A DNA stretch of 64,000 bases from Tritrichomonas musculus (GCA_039105265.1 JAPFFF010000001.1:6944001-7008000); one strand, 5' to 3'; positions 27,990 to 38,490 are shown, counted from the first letter of the stretch. Notes: a model not told the origin generated them from the sequence alone. Translations and numbers: made by a program.

Positions 27990-28177
27990 TCTCTGGGAAA
28001 CCGGTTGCTGCCTCTGGTACCTATCGAATGTATCAAGATCAATTGGGTCTTCACTGGAACTGTCTGATAATTCAATAGATGTATAGTCGAAAAGGGTTGG
28101 TTGTAGGCGCTTGTAATATAACATTTAATCAAAAATAAAGCTTTTATGCGAAAAGCTCTAAGTGGCGATGATGCCAC

Positions 28178-28327
28178 TTAGGCATATAGTGTGCGCCTCA
28201 GCTCATAAGTCAGCTCAGGTGGTTCATCTTCAGCTGTAAGCGATACCAGTAATAGCAGTTCAACTACATTGGTCACCAATATCAATCCCAATAGTATATT
28301 CATAATGATTTCACTAGCGCTGGACAT
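28178..28327 (-). CDS. Tiny single-pass membrane protein, B copy (49 aa)
   Basis: Begins MSSASEIIMNILLGLILV; hydrophobic to about residue 31, then TAEDEPPELTYELRRTLY. Same slot and same tail as the copies at 14505 and 47652. Conservation of the charged tail across distant elements supports coding function. Predicted to lie in a membrane. Confidence 0.8.
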   Translation of the reverse strand: MSSASEIIMNILLGLILVTNVVELLLLVSLTAEDEPPELTYELRRTLYA

Positions 28328-28337
28328 TTATGCAAAT

Positions 28338-28988
28338 TTAAATACAAATTTTGAGTGATATCGAGTGTCTTATGAGCTCGGTCCATACATGGTTATATCC
28401 ATATTTCAACTCATTGGATACCCCGTTTTTGGACACCAATATCTTATCGATTTTCATGTACTTCGAGTTTGAAACACAACCAGTGCACCCACTATCCTCA
28501 TTGATAACCAGCTCAACCTTGTCAGCCTTAGTGAGTATCTTAATGAGCTCCATCAGTGTATTGCTATGACACACAAGATAGTTGTTCATCCTCAGTGGAT
28601 TGGTCTCATAGATATTCAGCAATATCTCGAGGAATTTGTTTTTGGTACCCAAGTCGTCAGTGTCGGGGTCTAATGAACGATCGATTGTCGAAGACTCAGG
28701 GAATGAACTTCCTTGGGGTGGACTGTTTATTGGAGCAACTGATGGATATGGACCAGTTGTCGAGGCTGTAGTAAAATTTGCATCCTGGGTGCCAGTTTGA
28801 GTATATACACCTTCGGGGTTTAGACCTTTAGTGTATCCCATTTGGGGTTGCATCTGTGGGACTTGAGGATATGATACCGGTTGAACTGGTGGAGGTCTAT
28901 TCGCGGCGATCTTAATATTCACATTCTGCTCTTGCTTAACACTCGCATCATTCTCACTTGATAGAATTCTAGCCTTATGGAGAGACAT
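28338..28988 (-). CDS. Pro/Gln-rich protein with conserved C-terminal domain, B copy
   Basis: 216 aa from MSLHKARIL; TATTTTTGC ends 9 bases upstream of this ATG (28998-29006), which supports it. KARILSSENDASVKQ at the start, a Pro/Gln/Tyr/Gly linker, then the C-terminal domain with NKFLEILLNIYETNPLRMNN and NEDSGCTGCVS. Nearly identical to the C copy outside the linker, which differs in length and sequence. Confidence 0.85.
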   Translation of the reverse strand: MSLHKARILSSENDASVKQEQNVNIKIAANRPPPVQPVSYPQVPQMQPQMGYTKGLNPEGVYTQTGTQDANFTTASTTGPYPSVAPINSPPQGSSFPESSTIDRSLDPDTDDLGTKNKFLEILLNIYETNPLRMNNYLVCHSNTLMELIKILTKADKVELVINEDSGCTGCVSNSKYMKIDKILVSKNGVSNELKYGYNHVWTELIRHSISLKICI

Positions 28989-29030
28989 TTCCAAAGTGCA
29001 AAAATATTTTTACCACTAATGCCATATTTC

Positions 29031-30041
29031 TTATGCCATTTCTGGATCAACTTGTGAGCCAGCTGGTGATTCATCATCGATATATTCAAGGCCATCGAGT
29101 GAGAGCTTGAAGTAGGTGTCTCTGCATAAACAGAGTTGGACAGGTGGTGGTCTAACAACAGCGCCACTTGGTTCGATAATCTTGTAATATGTATCATTAT
29201 CACCAGTGAATATTGGTTGACCATTGACTTGAATTTGGATATTGCCTTTGCCACCATCTAAGCCATCATAACAGTATCCAGCAGATGCACGTTCAGTTTG
29301 GACATTGAATACAAATGATGTGGCATCACTCAATGTATTTCGATATCGAACACCGTTTTCATCGTTCTTGGGCATGGTGAAGCTATCTTCGAATTCCTTT
29401 GAACATTGGAGTGTGATACCATCGAGGTCTCCTGCTGTTAATTGGCTTTCGAAGAATCTGGCGCCAATGGTACTGACATTCTCATCTGGGAAGTTCTTAC
29501 CACCGATATTCAAAAAGCAGTTTTGGCAAACCGGATTCTCAAATACAGTCAAATCATTGTGGTGCTTGGGGAACAACAATGACATGCTTGTGACATTGAT
29601 TAATGGGATATTCAATGTAGACTTGATTCCGTTAGCGGCAGCTGCAATTGGGAATGCATGGTAATCGACCTTTTGAGATGGGATTACTAGACCTTCACGT
29701 AATATGGATTCAATGCTTGCACGAGTGGCTTCACAAACACCATAGCCTTGCATGTTGGACTTACAGAGAGTGATGGTCATTCGGTTAACAGTGAGTGTTG
29801 CTGGTTGTGATGAGTAATGGGCACTCATCAATTTATTAGCTTCGGTTTTAGATACGAAATTGACGTAGACATGACCTGCATGTGATGGTTGAGGTAATTT
29901 ACCATGTTCTTTGGTATAATGAGCTTGGCAAATTGCTTTATTATCATCAGTCTTTTCAATTCCAAGTTCAGTAAACTCTTCATCTGTAAATGCAAAGATT
30001 AATGAACAATTTTCAATCAGATCATCGAAATCACCTCCCTG
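29031..30041 (-). pseudogene. Major capsid protein of B, part left of the inserted Maverick C
   Basis: Carries the second half of the double jelly-roll capsid protein: TVNRMTITLCKSNMQGYG, FPKHHNDLTVFENP, GGKNFPDENVSTIGARFF and the terminal YIDDESPAGSQV. It also shows the B version of the variable insert (FAFTDEEFTELG). The gene is interrupted at 30042 by the terminal repeat of Maverick C; its other part is at 49673-50256. Confidence 0.9.
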
Positions 30042-30366
30042 AGTAGTGATGAGTGTTCCGGATGACAACCAGATAGAAATTCACTTATGACCGACACCAC
30101 TGCCCTAATTTAGAAGGCCATCTAACTATTTTTGAATTGACCCTAACTGATACTCATAACTAGGAATAATTGATCAGCATCATGGGGTCACATTGATGTT
30201 CACTTATGACCACTTATGACCGCCATTACTGCCCTAATTTAGAAGGCCATCTAACTATTTTTGAATTGATACCAACTGATACTCATGACTAGGAATAAGT
30301 GGTCAGCATCATGGGACTATATAGATGTTCACTTATGACCGCCACTATTGCCCTAGTTTAGAAGGC
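30042..30366 (+). repeat. Left terminal inverted repeat of Maverick C
   Basis: Matches the reverse complement of 49336-49672. Contains tandem copies of a 119-129 bp unit starting TTCACTTATGACC at 30080, 30199 and 30328 (last partial). Confidence 0.92.
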
Positions 30367-30383
30367 TAGGGGTACTTACTACG

Positions 30384-30455
30384 AAAGGTCATACTAAAGG
30401 TTATCCTAAAGGTTGTACTGAAGGTTGTACTGAAGGTCATACTAAAGGACCTCTC
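30384..30455 (+). repeat. Six degenerate 12-bp repeats inside the left TIR
   Basis: Units of the form AAAGGTCATACT, AAAGGTTATCCT, GAAGGTTGTACT follow one another between the terminal repeat and the first gene. Present only on the left side of C. Could be a regulatory or binding array for the helical-protein/polymerase genes; no direct evidence. Confidence 0.8.
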
Positions 30456-30518
30456 TTACTACCAATCACATTCCACCAGCAACCTAAATTTGTTAAAATA
30501 ATATTTTATTTTGTATAA

Positions 30519-30995
30519 ATGGAAATTGACACTGATATACTATTAAAAATTTTAAATGGTATCACCGATTTGTGCCAAGATGTCAAGCATTTGATTAAAC
30601 GTATGAACCATAAACAGCCATCTCCTAATCCAAGCACAACGGTACAGCCTAAGAATTTCGTTCGAAGTGACTCACCTCCTGAGACATCATCTATTGAACA
30701 TCCCCATTCTCGCTTAAATCGAACCCATATATTCAATCGAAGCAAGTTTTTGGATATTAAGGATCACGACCGATTGATCCAATATGTCTCATCAAAGGAT
30801 GTAATCGATGCAGTATCCAACGTGGAACCTCATAAACGTATATCCCTATTGCGTAAACTAATATTCGATAACCTAAATTTAAGTATCTCCATGTATATGA
30901 CCCAAAAACTACTCAACACCCATATGACTATAAATGTTCCTCCTAGTGAAACGACTCTAACCCCCGAAGTTGAGATTGATACAATCGATTTCTAG
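30519..30995 (+). CDS. Small helical protein next to the TIR, C copy
   Basis: 158 aa. N-terminus MEIDTDILLKILNGITDL with an amphipathic helix and VKHLIKRMNHK, then a Pro/Ser linker and the conserved helical domain LNRTHIFNRSKFL...SISMYMTQKLLNTH. Same family as 1488 and 62848. First gene of the element, 71 bases ahead of the polymerase, which suggests co-expression. Upstream AATAATATTTTATTTTG resembles the start-proximal motif. Confidence 0.85.
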   Translation: MEIDTDILLKILNGITDLCQDVKHLIKRMNHKQPSPNPSTTVQPKNFVRSDSPPETSSIEHPHSRLNRTHIFNRSKFLDIKDHDRLIQYVSSKDVIDAVSNVEPHKRISLLRKLIFDNLNLSISMYMTQKLLNTHMTINVPPSETTLTPEVEIDTIDF

Positions 30996-31065
30996 CCAAA
31001 ATTCAAAAATAATGTTTAATCAATATTTTTACCGATTACAATTTTATATTTTTACGTTTGGGCAA

Positions 31066-34000
31066 ATGAGTTGTATCTCGAATAAGAATTTTGGTGCAAT
31101 TCCTTCATGGACTATCAAAAATTATATCAATATCATCAACAATGAGTTCGGTGGTAACATCCCAACCAACACTACATTTGTTGCTCAACTGAGCAAACTC
31201 ACGAAGTACCTAAATTATAACTCATTTGTAGCTCGCACAGGTTTCAATCCCAATGGTATACTCCATGAATCTCATTTTGATACATTCTTTGGACAACTGA
31301 GGGCTGAACGCCTTGCAGATGATAATGATTACTTCAATAAATTCAATAGAGCTGATTACAAAATTAATGAACCCATTGATGTACTTCAACATATGAATAC
31401 CCAAGATAAGTTCCAACAGCAATTAGATGATGAACGTAAGGTATATAGGGAACGCCAAATACAACATAATATTGATGTTGCAAAATATGCTTTGCAGGAA
31501 GCTCAACGATTGATTCGTGAAAATGAGTATCCACCAATACTTCCACCACCGACAACTCATAAGAAACCAATTCGGTATGATGAGCAGCCTTCATATATAA
31601 AGAGATTGAATGACAAACTGGATAACGATTACTTCAATAAATTCAATAGAGCTGATTACAAAATTAATGACCCCATTGATGTACTTCAACATATGAATAC
31701 CCAAGATGAGTTCCAACAGCAATTAGATGATGAACGTAAAGTATATTCATATTTCAACAAATATTATCCCGAATATCTCGATAGAGCTGAAATACAAGAT
31801 ATATTCCAAGATAGGTCTAAAATTACAAAACTAGCTCGTATTATTGATGGTAGCACTGATATTGATGGTATCCCCAAAGATCCTGAAAATAATGAAATAT
31901 TCGAGTACCTTGGCGAGTTCGGTCATGAATTCAAATCGAAACACAATGATTTCCTCATGGTGAACTTACCTGAGGACTACGATAAGGCTGTAGAGGCTTG
32001 GCAAAAATATGCCAAATATGCTGATAATGATTACAATGAACACACGGATATTGATACCTTCGAGCCTATATACATATACTACTTCAACTCGATATCCTCA
32101 TTGAACAGTATATATGATGGCTTGCAACAAGTTTATGAACGTGAGGTGAAACCATTCAAAATATATTTCCAACTCTCGGGTGTATTTGAGTCATCCAGTG
32201 CTGAGACTGACACATTCCAATATACAGCTAGGGAAATCACTTGGAATAACTATAAATCTGCTACCCCAATTGTGGTTCGTGATGAGCAATCACTTGATAT
32301 CGTGAAGTACTATATTGAATCAGTACTGCACTCATATGAAACCTCAACATCGAGCACCAAGTTGATTCTCGTAGGCACAGTTTCATTCACAGTATCTCGA
32401 ATGGTCAAGGTTAGTGGTCCCATCAAGGATTTACCTCCTGAAATCAAAAATAATAAATTCATTATCACAGACAACGTCGATGACAATCTATGTTGGTACC
32501 GATTTCTTGCTGCATGTCTCGATGATCATCTAGTTAACCCCAAATATCATTGTTATACTAAGCATCGTACACAAGCAGCTAGGAAACTTCTGTGCGGGGA
32601 ACACAATATAGTGTATTCAACTAAGCCATCTCAAGCTGCAATCAACTTCCTGAACAACTATCCGGGTACATCAATTGAAGCCATGAAGGCATCTGCTGAA
32701 AAGCATCATTTGAATGTTGACATCTATGAGTACAATGCAGAACTCAAGGTGTATAACCTTCAGGACCAATGGAAATATAATCGTGACAATTCATTTAGGA
32801 AATCTGCATTGCTGTTCACTCAAAATCGAATCATTCACATAATGTATATCAAGGATGCTGAGAAGTTGACCAACATCCATATCTGCCCAAAGTGTGGCTC
32901 ATATGCACATTACGGTCATCACAATATGAATCGCTTCAAGAATCATGTTGATAACTGTACTGGAGTATTTCGAAAACAATTTATACCTAATCGTGAGCCA
33001 CTTCCATATTGTCCACATATACTCAACAATCCGGTGTATGAATATTGTTTAGCATATGGTCTCGAATGGAAACCCAACATATATTACATCACTTATGATT
33101 TCGAAACTGTTGAACAACCTGTGAATACATCTATTGGTTCATCAACAACTATCAACTCTCGATTGATTCCACTTAGCGTATCATCATGTGTCAAATCACA
33201 ATCTGGTTGCAACACACGACACTTCTCATTAAGAGATTCAACTGAGTTCATCACTGAGTGGATTGAGTGGTTGTTTGAGCAATCTCAACAGGTGTATCAC
33301 GATAAGGTTCAATATATGAAAACCTTTATTAATGAATCGATTGATACTCTCAATAAAATTGACAGAAACCTGAATGTGATTACCGTATTTGGGTTCAATT
33401 CGAGTAGATTCGATAGTAACCTATTCAAGCAGTATCTCAATTACTGTTCGTGGAGTGTCGAGCCCAACAGTATCATCGGTACCGCATCATCATTGAAGCA
33501 ATTCATATTGAAGTCCTCAAAATATAACACCAAGTTGAGATTCATCGATGCACAATCATTCGTTGCTGGAGGTACATTACGACAATTTGGTGTAGATTTT
33601 GGTGGACTCGAGAATAGCAGTAAAGGTGTGTTCCCATATGAAGCTATCAACATTGAGAATTATAATGAGGTTCTCTCACGAACGGAGCCCTTTGAGTATG
33701 AAGCATTTTACAGTTATCTCAACCAGAAGAATCCATTGACTGAAGATGATTACAAATTATATCTCGAAGATGCCAAAAATTATAAAACCCGATGGGATTA
33801 CCTGTTGGCGTATAATGATAACGATGTTGAGATGATGATTAAACCCATTGACAATTTGATAGTCCTCAATGCTCAGTACAACGTTGACCTCATATCGAAT
33901 CTCTCGTTGAGCAAGAATGCATCCTGTATCAAGTATGCACTCGCTTATAAGGAATTTGACCCAAACACTGAATACTCTATACAGAATTCTATAAATACAT

Positions 34001-35964
34001 TCAAACCAAATCTCAAATGGTGGAGATTCAAATGTGAGAACTACTATAATCAGGATGTCAAATATAATCAATCTCATAAGGACTCTCCCAGGAACCTCGA
34101 TAAATGTGTTTGCGAGGAGCAGTTTGATGAATTCATGAAAATGTACAACAATCCTGATACCGGTAAGTGTCATCTCTGTGGTGAACACTTCACGTGGACC
34201 AATAAGCCTACCCTCGATAGAATCAATAACGATATCGGTCACGAACTCAGCAACTGTAAACTCGCTTGTGCAGAATGCAACAAACTTCGCAGTCGTGATG
34301 ACCCCAATATAACCAAACTACGAATTCAACTGAAGAAATATTGCAAGATGATGCATCTCCCAACACTCATCAATGATGAACAGGAATATTATAGCTTACG
34401 GAACAACATCACTGGAGGTCTATCCAATGTTATGCACCGTGTCAACATCAAGGGTCATACTAAAATAAACCGTTTTAGATACAACGCCGTTGATCACAAG
34501 GTAATCTCATATGATACCCCTCACACTATGACTCACATTGTTGGAGTTGATTTCAATAGCTTATACCCATCAGCATTCAGTTCAACCAAACATGATTTCA
34601 ATCCATATCACGGAGGGGTTATGTATATGCCAGGTTCCATGTTGGAGAGATTCGATGTTTATAACAATGGTACCAAAAATATGAAAACCTATAACTCATG
34701 TATGCATATCATCAACAGCCGGAATTTACGAAAGCATCCTAAATATTTGTTCAAAGCGGAGGTCATATTGAAATGCCCAGTATCTAAAATCAATAACTTC
34801 ATCAATTTCCCACCAGTATTTCGCAATTTTGATATCACGAACGATGAAACAACCATTGGTTCATACATGCACAACTACATGACTCACAACAAACTCCCAT
34901 CCGCTGATAAAACTGAACGAAAGCTAACTATGTGTGTCGATACGATGGGTACCTATCAAACATTCTCAAATTATTATCTCTGGTTCCTACTCGACCATGG
35001 GCTTGTCATCGAAGATATCAAAAGTCTCACTAAATATGAAGCTCATCGTGGTTTCAACCCATTTGTTAGTGAGTTCATGAAACGTCGTCAGGATATCATT
35101 TCTGGAGCTGTATCCGGCAATGAAAAGTTCTACAAGATTAGCATGAATGGTTCATATGGATACGATGGGATGAACACTGAGAAGTTCTCTAAAATAAAAA
35201 TATGTTCACGTGATAAGACCTTCCAGAATATCATCTACGATAACTATGTTAGTGGGATCAAATTGAGTGATGACAACTACCTACTCCAAATGAACCCAAA
35301 GAGCTTCAAATGTACGACTTGCCTTCAGGAGTCATTCTGGACACTAGATAATGCCAAATTCTGGTATCTCACATTCATATACGAGTTCATGTACAAGTGC
35401 CTTGATGTGGAGCGATTCCATTTCATAGAGGGAGACACCGATAGTGCATATTTTGCGGTTGCTGGTGATGAATCCAAGGGTTCCAATCAAGAGTTCAAAT
35501 ACATCATCAAGAATAGAGCATTCTATGATGAGAACATATATAAGTTCATGCCGAATCCCAATATAAATACAATCGCTGATGAGAAGAAAATACTGGGTCT
35601 CTGCATTGAGAAATATGGTGAGAATATGATTGCGTTAGCCCCCAAGTGCTACACCATATTTAATAGTGGCTCTATAACCAAGGCACTCAAACTCAAGGGG
35701 GTCTCCCTCAAGAAAAACCATATTACAAGTGATGATTACAAGGACATCATCGACAATGGTGGTGTGAAGGTTGGCAAAAATATCAATCTGCAATTGATGC
35801 GCAATACCAAAATCCAGAGCAAAATCAGTGAGATGACGATGTCCAAGATCACGGTAAACAAGAATGCTCTCACCGGGACTCACACCAAAATGATTGTCCT
35901 CGAGAACCAATCCTGTGCCCCATTCATCCATGGACTCACATCAGGGGACTATATTATGCTCTAA
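31066..35964 (+). CDS. Protein-primed family B DNA polymerase (pPolB), C copy
   Basis: 1632 aa from MSCISNKNF, matching MSKITNWNF of B; an ATG at 31012 is a less likely start. N-terminal TIR-proximal module (about 10-85), then two copies of NDYFNKFNRADYKIN...VLQHMNTQD (about residues 90 and 190). OTU-like DNLCWYRFLAACL (about 475) with IIHIMYIKD, finger CPKCGSYAHYGH (about 607), exonuclease TYDFETVE (676), SSRFDSNLF (780) and YNDNDVEMM (917), HNH-like CHLCGEHFT...LDRINNDIGHE...CAECN (1033-1075), palm DFNSLYPSAF (1163), KISMNGSYG (1360), GDTDSAYFA (1457). All catalytic signatures of the family are visible. Confidence 0.94.
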   Translation: MSCISNKNFGAIPSWTIKNYINIINNEFGGNIPTNTTFVAQLSKLTKYLNYNSFVARTGFNPNGILHESHFDTFFGQLRAERLADDNDYFNKFNRADYKINEPIDVLQHMNTQDKFQQQLDDERKVYRERQIQHNIDVAKYALQEAQRLIRENEYPPILPPPTTHKKPIRYDEQPSYIKRLNDKLDNDYFNKFNRADYKINDPIDVLQHMNTQDEFQQQLDDERKVYSYFNKYYPEYLDRAEIQDIFQDRSKITKLARIIDGSTDIDGIPKDPENNEIFEYLGEFGHEFKSKHNDFLMVNLPEDYDKAVEAWQKYAKYADNDYNEHTDIDTFEPIYIYYFNSISSLNSIYDGLQQVYEREVKPFKIYFQLSGVFESSSAETDTFQYTAREITWNNYKSATPIVVRDEQSLDIVKYYIESVLHSYETSTSSTKLILVGTVSFTVSRMVKVSGPIKDLPPEIKNNKFIITDNVDDNLCWYRFLAACLDDHLVNPKYHCYTKHRTQAARKLLCGEHNIVYSTKPSQAAINFLNNYPGTSIEAMKASAEKHHLNVDIYEYNAELKVYNLQDQWKYNRDNSFRKSALLFTQNRIIHIMYIKDAEKLTNIHICPKCGSYAHYGHHNMNRFKNHVDNCTGVFRKQFIPNREPLPYCPHILNNPVYEYCLAYGLEWKPNIYYITYDFETVEQPVNTSIGSSTTINSRLIPLSVSSCVKSQSGCNTRHFSLRDSTEFITEWIEWLFEQSQQVYHDKVQYMKTFINESIDTLNKIDRNLNVITVFGFNSSRFDSNLFKQYLNYCSWSVEPNSIIGTASSLKQFILKSSKYNTKLRFIDAQSFVAGGTLRQFGVDFGGLENSSKGVFPYEAINIENYNEVLSRTEPFEYEAFYSYLNQKNPLTEDDYKLYLEDAKNYKTRWDYLLAYNDNDVEMMIKPIDNLIVLNAQYNVDLISNLSLSKNASCIKYALAYKEFDPNTEYSIQNSINTFKPNLKWWRFKCENYYNQDVKYNQSHKDSPRNLDKCVCEEQFDEFMKMYNNPDTGKCHLCGEHFTWTNKPTLDRINNDIGHELSNCKLACAECNKLRSRDDPNITKLRIQLKKYCKMMHLPTLINDEQEYYSLRNNITGGLSNVMHRVNIKGHTKINRFRYNAVDHKVISYDTPHTMTHIVGVDFNSLYPSAFSSTKHDFNPYHGGVMYMPGSMLERFDVYNNGTKNMKTYNSCMHIINSRNLRKHPKYLFKAEVILKCPVSKINNFINFPPVFRNFDITNDETTIGSYMHNYMTHNKLPSADKTERKLTMCVDTMGTYQTFSNYYLWFLLDHGLVIEDIKSLTKYEAHRGFNPFVSEFMKRRQDIISGAVSGNEKFYKISMNGSYGYDGMNTEKFSKIKICSRDKTFQNIIYDNYVSGIKLSDDNYLLQMNPKSFKCTTCLQESFWTLDNAKFWYLTFIYEFMYKCLDVERFHFIEGDTDSAYFAVAGDESKGSNQEFKYIIKNRAFYDENIYKFMPNPNINTIADEKKILGLCIEKYGENMIALAPKCYTIFNSGSITKALKLKGVSLKKNHITSDDYKDIIDNGGVKVGKNINLQLMRNTKIQSKISEMTMSKITVNKNALTGTHTKMIVLENQSCAPFIHGLTSGDYIML

Positions 35965-35997
35965 ATTTGGGTGACAGCAAAATTGCTGCGACCTACA

Positions 35998-38490
35998 TTA
36001 TGATTTGAATACAGCTAATGTGGATCCGTTGATGATACCAGTTATGATACCCACGGTCATACGATTTATTTTTGAGGTTATCGCAGTCTCACCAGTGAGT
36101 ATCTTCAGTTTATTATCAGCGTTATCAATGAATACCTCATCCCCAATGGAATAGCATGAGGAGTCCTCAACCTTAACCATGTAATCCCCATGAGTGGCGA
36201 ATGTGATACAACCATTGGCTTCATCGATTCTCACGCATATACCAACATACTCCTTCCAAGTGCCAGTGGTCTTCACACTACATATGCAATCAGTGGTGTC
36301 AGCTTCAGTGCTAGGGACCCATTTCGAATCCTCACGATGATACACCTTACCGGTCATATATACTGGAGCTCCAATGACGAAATCGGTGATGGTGTTAACC
36401 GATGACTCGATTGGGGAGTAGTGAGTGATGGTAGTTGAACCATTGGATGTTATCTTACCGTTAACATGTAAATTTGAATCAATTGTTGTATTTCTTCCTG
36501 ATGGAGAAACTTCATAAGAAAACGCGTTTGAATTATTCAATATTACTCTATAACGAGCTAAATTACCTTGATTATAATATTGTATTTTTGCACATTTTGC
36601 GGAATTAAGACCAAGAATTATGTTCGATTCATATAAATTTGGATTTCCTTGATATACCTTTAAACAATCTGCATCTACACCATCTATTTCTAAATCACCA
36701 TATGTTATAAAAACGTTATTATGAAAAATGGTATGTTCTATATCCCAACCAATAATATTTTCACAACCTGCAACACCTAAAACACCTGAACCAATATAAA
36801 AACCGAAAGTTGCGGCTTCATTTTCATTTGTACCTATGCCTGCTATTAACAAGGTTTTAAAATCTGATTCTGTAGTATTTGTATCTAATATTGACAATGT
36901 ACCTTTAATAGTTGAATTACCTTCTTTGGGAACATACTTATCTAATTCAAAAGCCAATTCATCTTTATCAACGAACTTCTCATCAGCCTGGGCACTAGTA
37001 TAATATGGTGTCAAGTCAACTGGTGCTGGGATATCTGTTGTGAGTGCATACTTGGTCATATCTGGTAAGTCCTGGGTTTTTGCATAGGCATTACCGTCTA
37101 CATCACATGCATTCATAACACAAACTTTTGATCGAGTAATCTCCAATGCAGTTATTTCATTGTATTTGATGGTCGCTGTATCACTGTTTGCATCAATATC
37201 AAAATCTAACCATCGCTCCTTCGAGCTATCCAGTTGATTGCCAATGCTAAATATTCTGGTATTGCGAGAATGATTTGGTTTCATGACCATGAGAGGTGCA
37301 TCACTACTTGTCTGATTTGCTCCACCCAATGTCAGGATGTTGTTTGGGTCTTTGATATAAACCTCTCCACCGATATCAGTGAAATACTCTTTTGGTATAT
37401 CTGTTTTGAGAGCATACTCACTTAAGTTCGCAAGCTTCGCGTACTCGGTCATATCTGGTAAGTCCTGGGTTTTAGCAAATGGTTCCAAAGCAGTACTCAG
37501 TGTAGATCCATTAACCAAATCTGTTGGTATATCTGTTGAGAGTGCATACTTGGTCATATCTGGCAAGTCTTGGGTCTTCGCATACTCACCTAAGTTCGCA
37601 AGCTTTGCGTACTCATCAAGATTAATAAAATCCAATGTTTTAGTTACTGCCATGGATGATAATATATATGATGCTTGTGCTGATAGTGGTGTATCATCGT
37701 TCATCAATTTCTGTTGAACTTCTTCTGCTGGTTCTTCATTTGGATTCAATTGCAACTCACTATTTTTGAGAACTGTGGGTACCTCAGGGATATCCGTTTT
37801 GAGAGCGTACTCACTTAAGTTCGCAAGCTTCGCATACTTCCCATTAGCCACATCCTTGGTCTCATACTTATCTAATTCATATGCGAGCTCATCTTCATCG
37901 ACGAACTTCTCATCGGCCTGACCACTAGTATAATATGGTGTCAAGTCAACTGGTTCTGGGATATCCGCTTTGAGAGCATACTCACTTAAGTTTGCAAGCT
38001 TCGCGTACTCGGTCATATCTGGTAAGTCCTGGGTCTTAGCATACTCACTTAAGTCCTGGGTCTTAGCATACGGTTCCAAAGCAGTACTCAATGAATCACT
38101 CGTAACGATGTTCTCAGGGACCTCAGGTATTTCAGTAGATAGCGCACAGTTTTTGGCGATGTAATCACGTAATTCCCCAATGGCACCATCTACATCTTCA
38201 CTAGATGCGTACTTCAGCATCTCCGTATTGAAATCCTCGGTTTTCACATAGTCGAATAGCTGGGTTTGCAAAGCGTATGACTCAAGGTCCTTGGCTAAGG
38301 CATATTTTTCGAGTTGCTCACCAACTGTACTCGTAATGAGTTCCTTGATTTGCTCCTGGTTGGAACCAGTTATATTTGAGCCATTGGACCCATTATGACA
38401 CATGCATGCATACTTCTTAATATATTCAATCAATAGCTCGTCGATAGTGGCCCCTTTTATAGAAAATCCACTCTGTTCTATGCTGAACAT
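35998..38490 (-). CDS. Fiber-like protein of Maverick C
   Basis: 830 aa, starting MFSIEQSGF, 18 bp from the divergent ATG at 38509. The shaft is dense in repeats such as EYAKLANLSEYALKTDIP, YAKTQDLPDMTEYA and DLTPYYTSAQADEKFVDEDEL. The terminal 135-residue cap (HYSPIESSVNTITDFVIGAP onward) is nearly the same as in A. A stretch near 36450-36930 encodes a different middle domain with AT-richer codons than the rest of C, resembling the style of A, so the gene looks mosaic. Likely trimeric surface spike. Confidence 0.82.
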   Translation of the reverse strand: MFSIEQSGFSIKGATIDELLIEYIKKYACMCHNGSNGSNITGSNQEQIKELITSTVGEQLEKYALAKDLESYALQTQLFDYVKTEDFNTEMLKYASSEDVDGAIGELRDYIAKNCALSTEIPEVPENIVTSDSLSTALEPYAKTQDLSEYAKTQDLPDMTEYAKLANLSEYALKADIPEPVDLTPYYTSGQADEKFVDEDELAYELDKYETKDVANGKYAKLANLSEYALKTDIPEVPTVLKNSELQLNPNEEPAEEVQQKLMNDDTPLSAQASYILSSMAVTKTLDFINLDEYAKLANLGEYAKTQDLPDMTKYALSTDIPTDLVNGSTLSTALEPFAKTQDLPDMTEYAKLANLSEYALKTDIPKEYFTDIGGEVYIKDPNNILTLGGANQTSSDAPLMVMKPNHSRNTRIFSIGNQLDSSKERWLDFDIDANSDTATIKYNEITALEITRSKVCVMNACDVDGNAYAKTQDLPDMTKYALTTDIPAPVDLTPYYTSAQADEKFVDKDELAFELDKYVPKEGNSTIKGTLSILDTNTTESDFKTLLIAGIGTNENEAATFGFYIGSGVLGVAGCENIIGWDIEHTIFHNNVFITYGDLEIDGVDADCLKVYQGNPNLYESNIILGLNSAKCAKIQYYNQGNLARYRVILNNSNAFSYEVSPSGRNTTIDSNLHVNGKITSNGSTTITHYSPIESSVNTITDFVIGAPVYMTGKVYHREDSKWVPSTEADTTDCICSVKTTGTWKEYVGICVRIDEANGCITFATHGDYMVKVEDSSCYSIGDEVFIDNADNKLKILTGETAITSKINRMTVGIITGIINGSTLAVFKS

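Larger units (their letters stand above)
27133..28124 (-). pseudogene. Packaging ATPase, B copy, broken
   Basis: Closely matches the C ATPase (47822): MLYYKRLQPTLFDYTSIELS at the start, the Gly-Lys-Ser Walker A loop (SQGKGKS), TIILCED and FNGFSRQKLNYIYQQV later. The copy is broken once. It also carries two hairpin mini-inserts not present in C (27945-27989 and about 27544-27571). Confidence 0.88.

Noticed and set aside
30080-30368. CRISPR-like array in the terminal repeat of C
   Set aside because: The units are 119-129 bp direct repeats without spacers, mirrored at the other end of the element.
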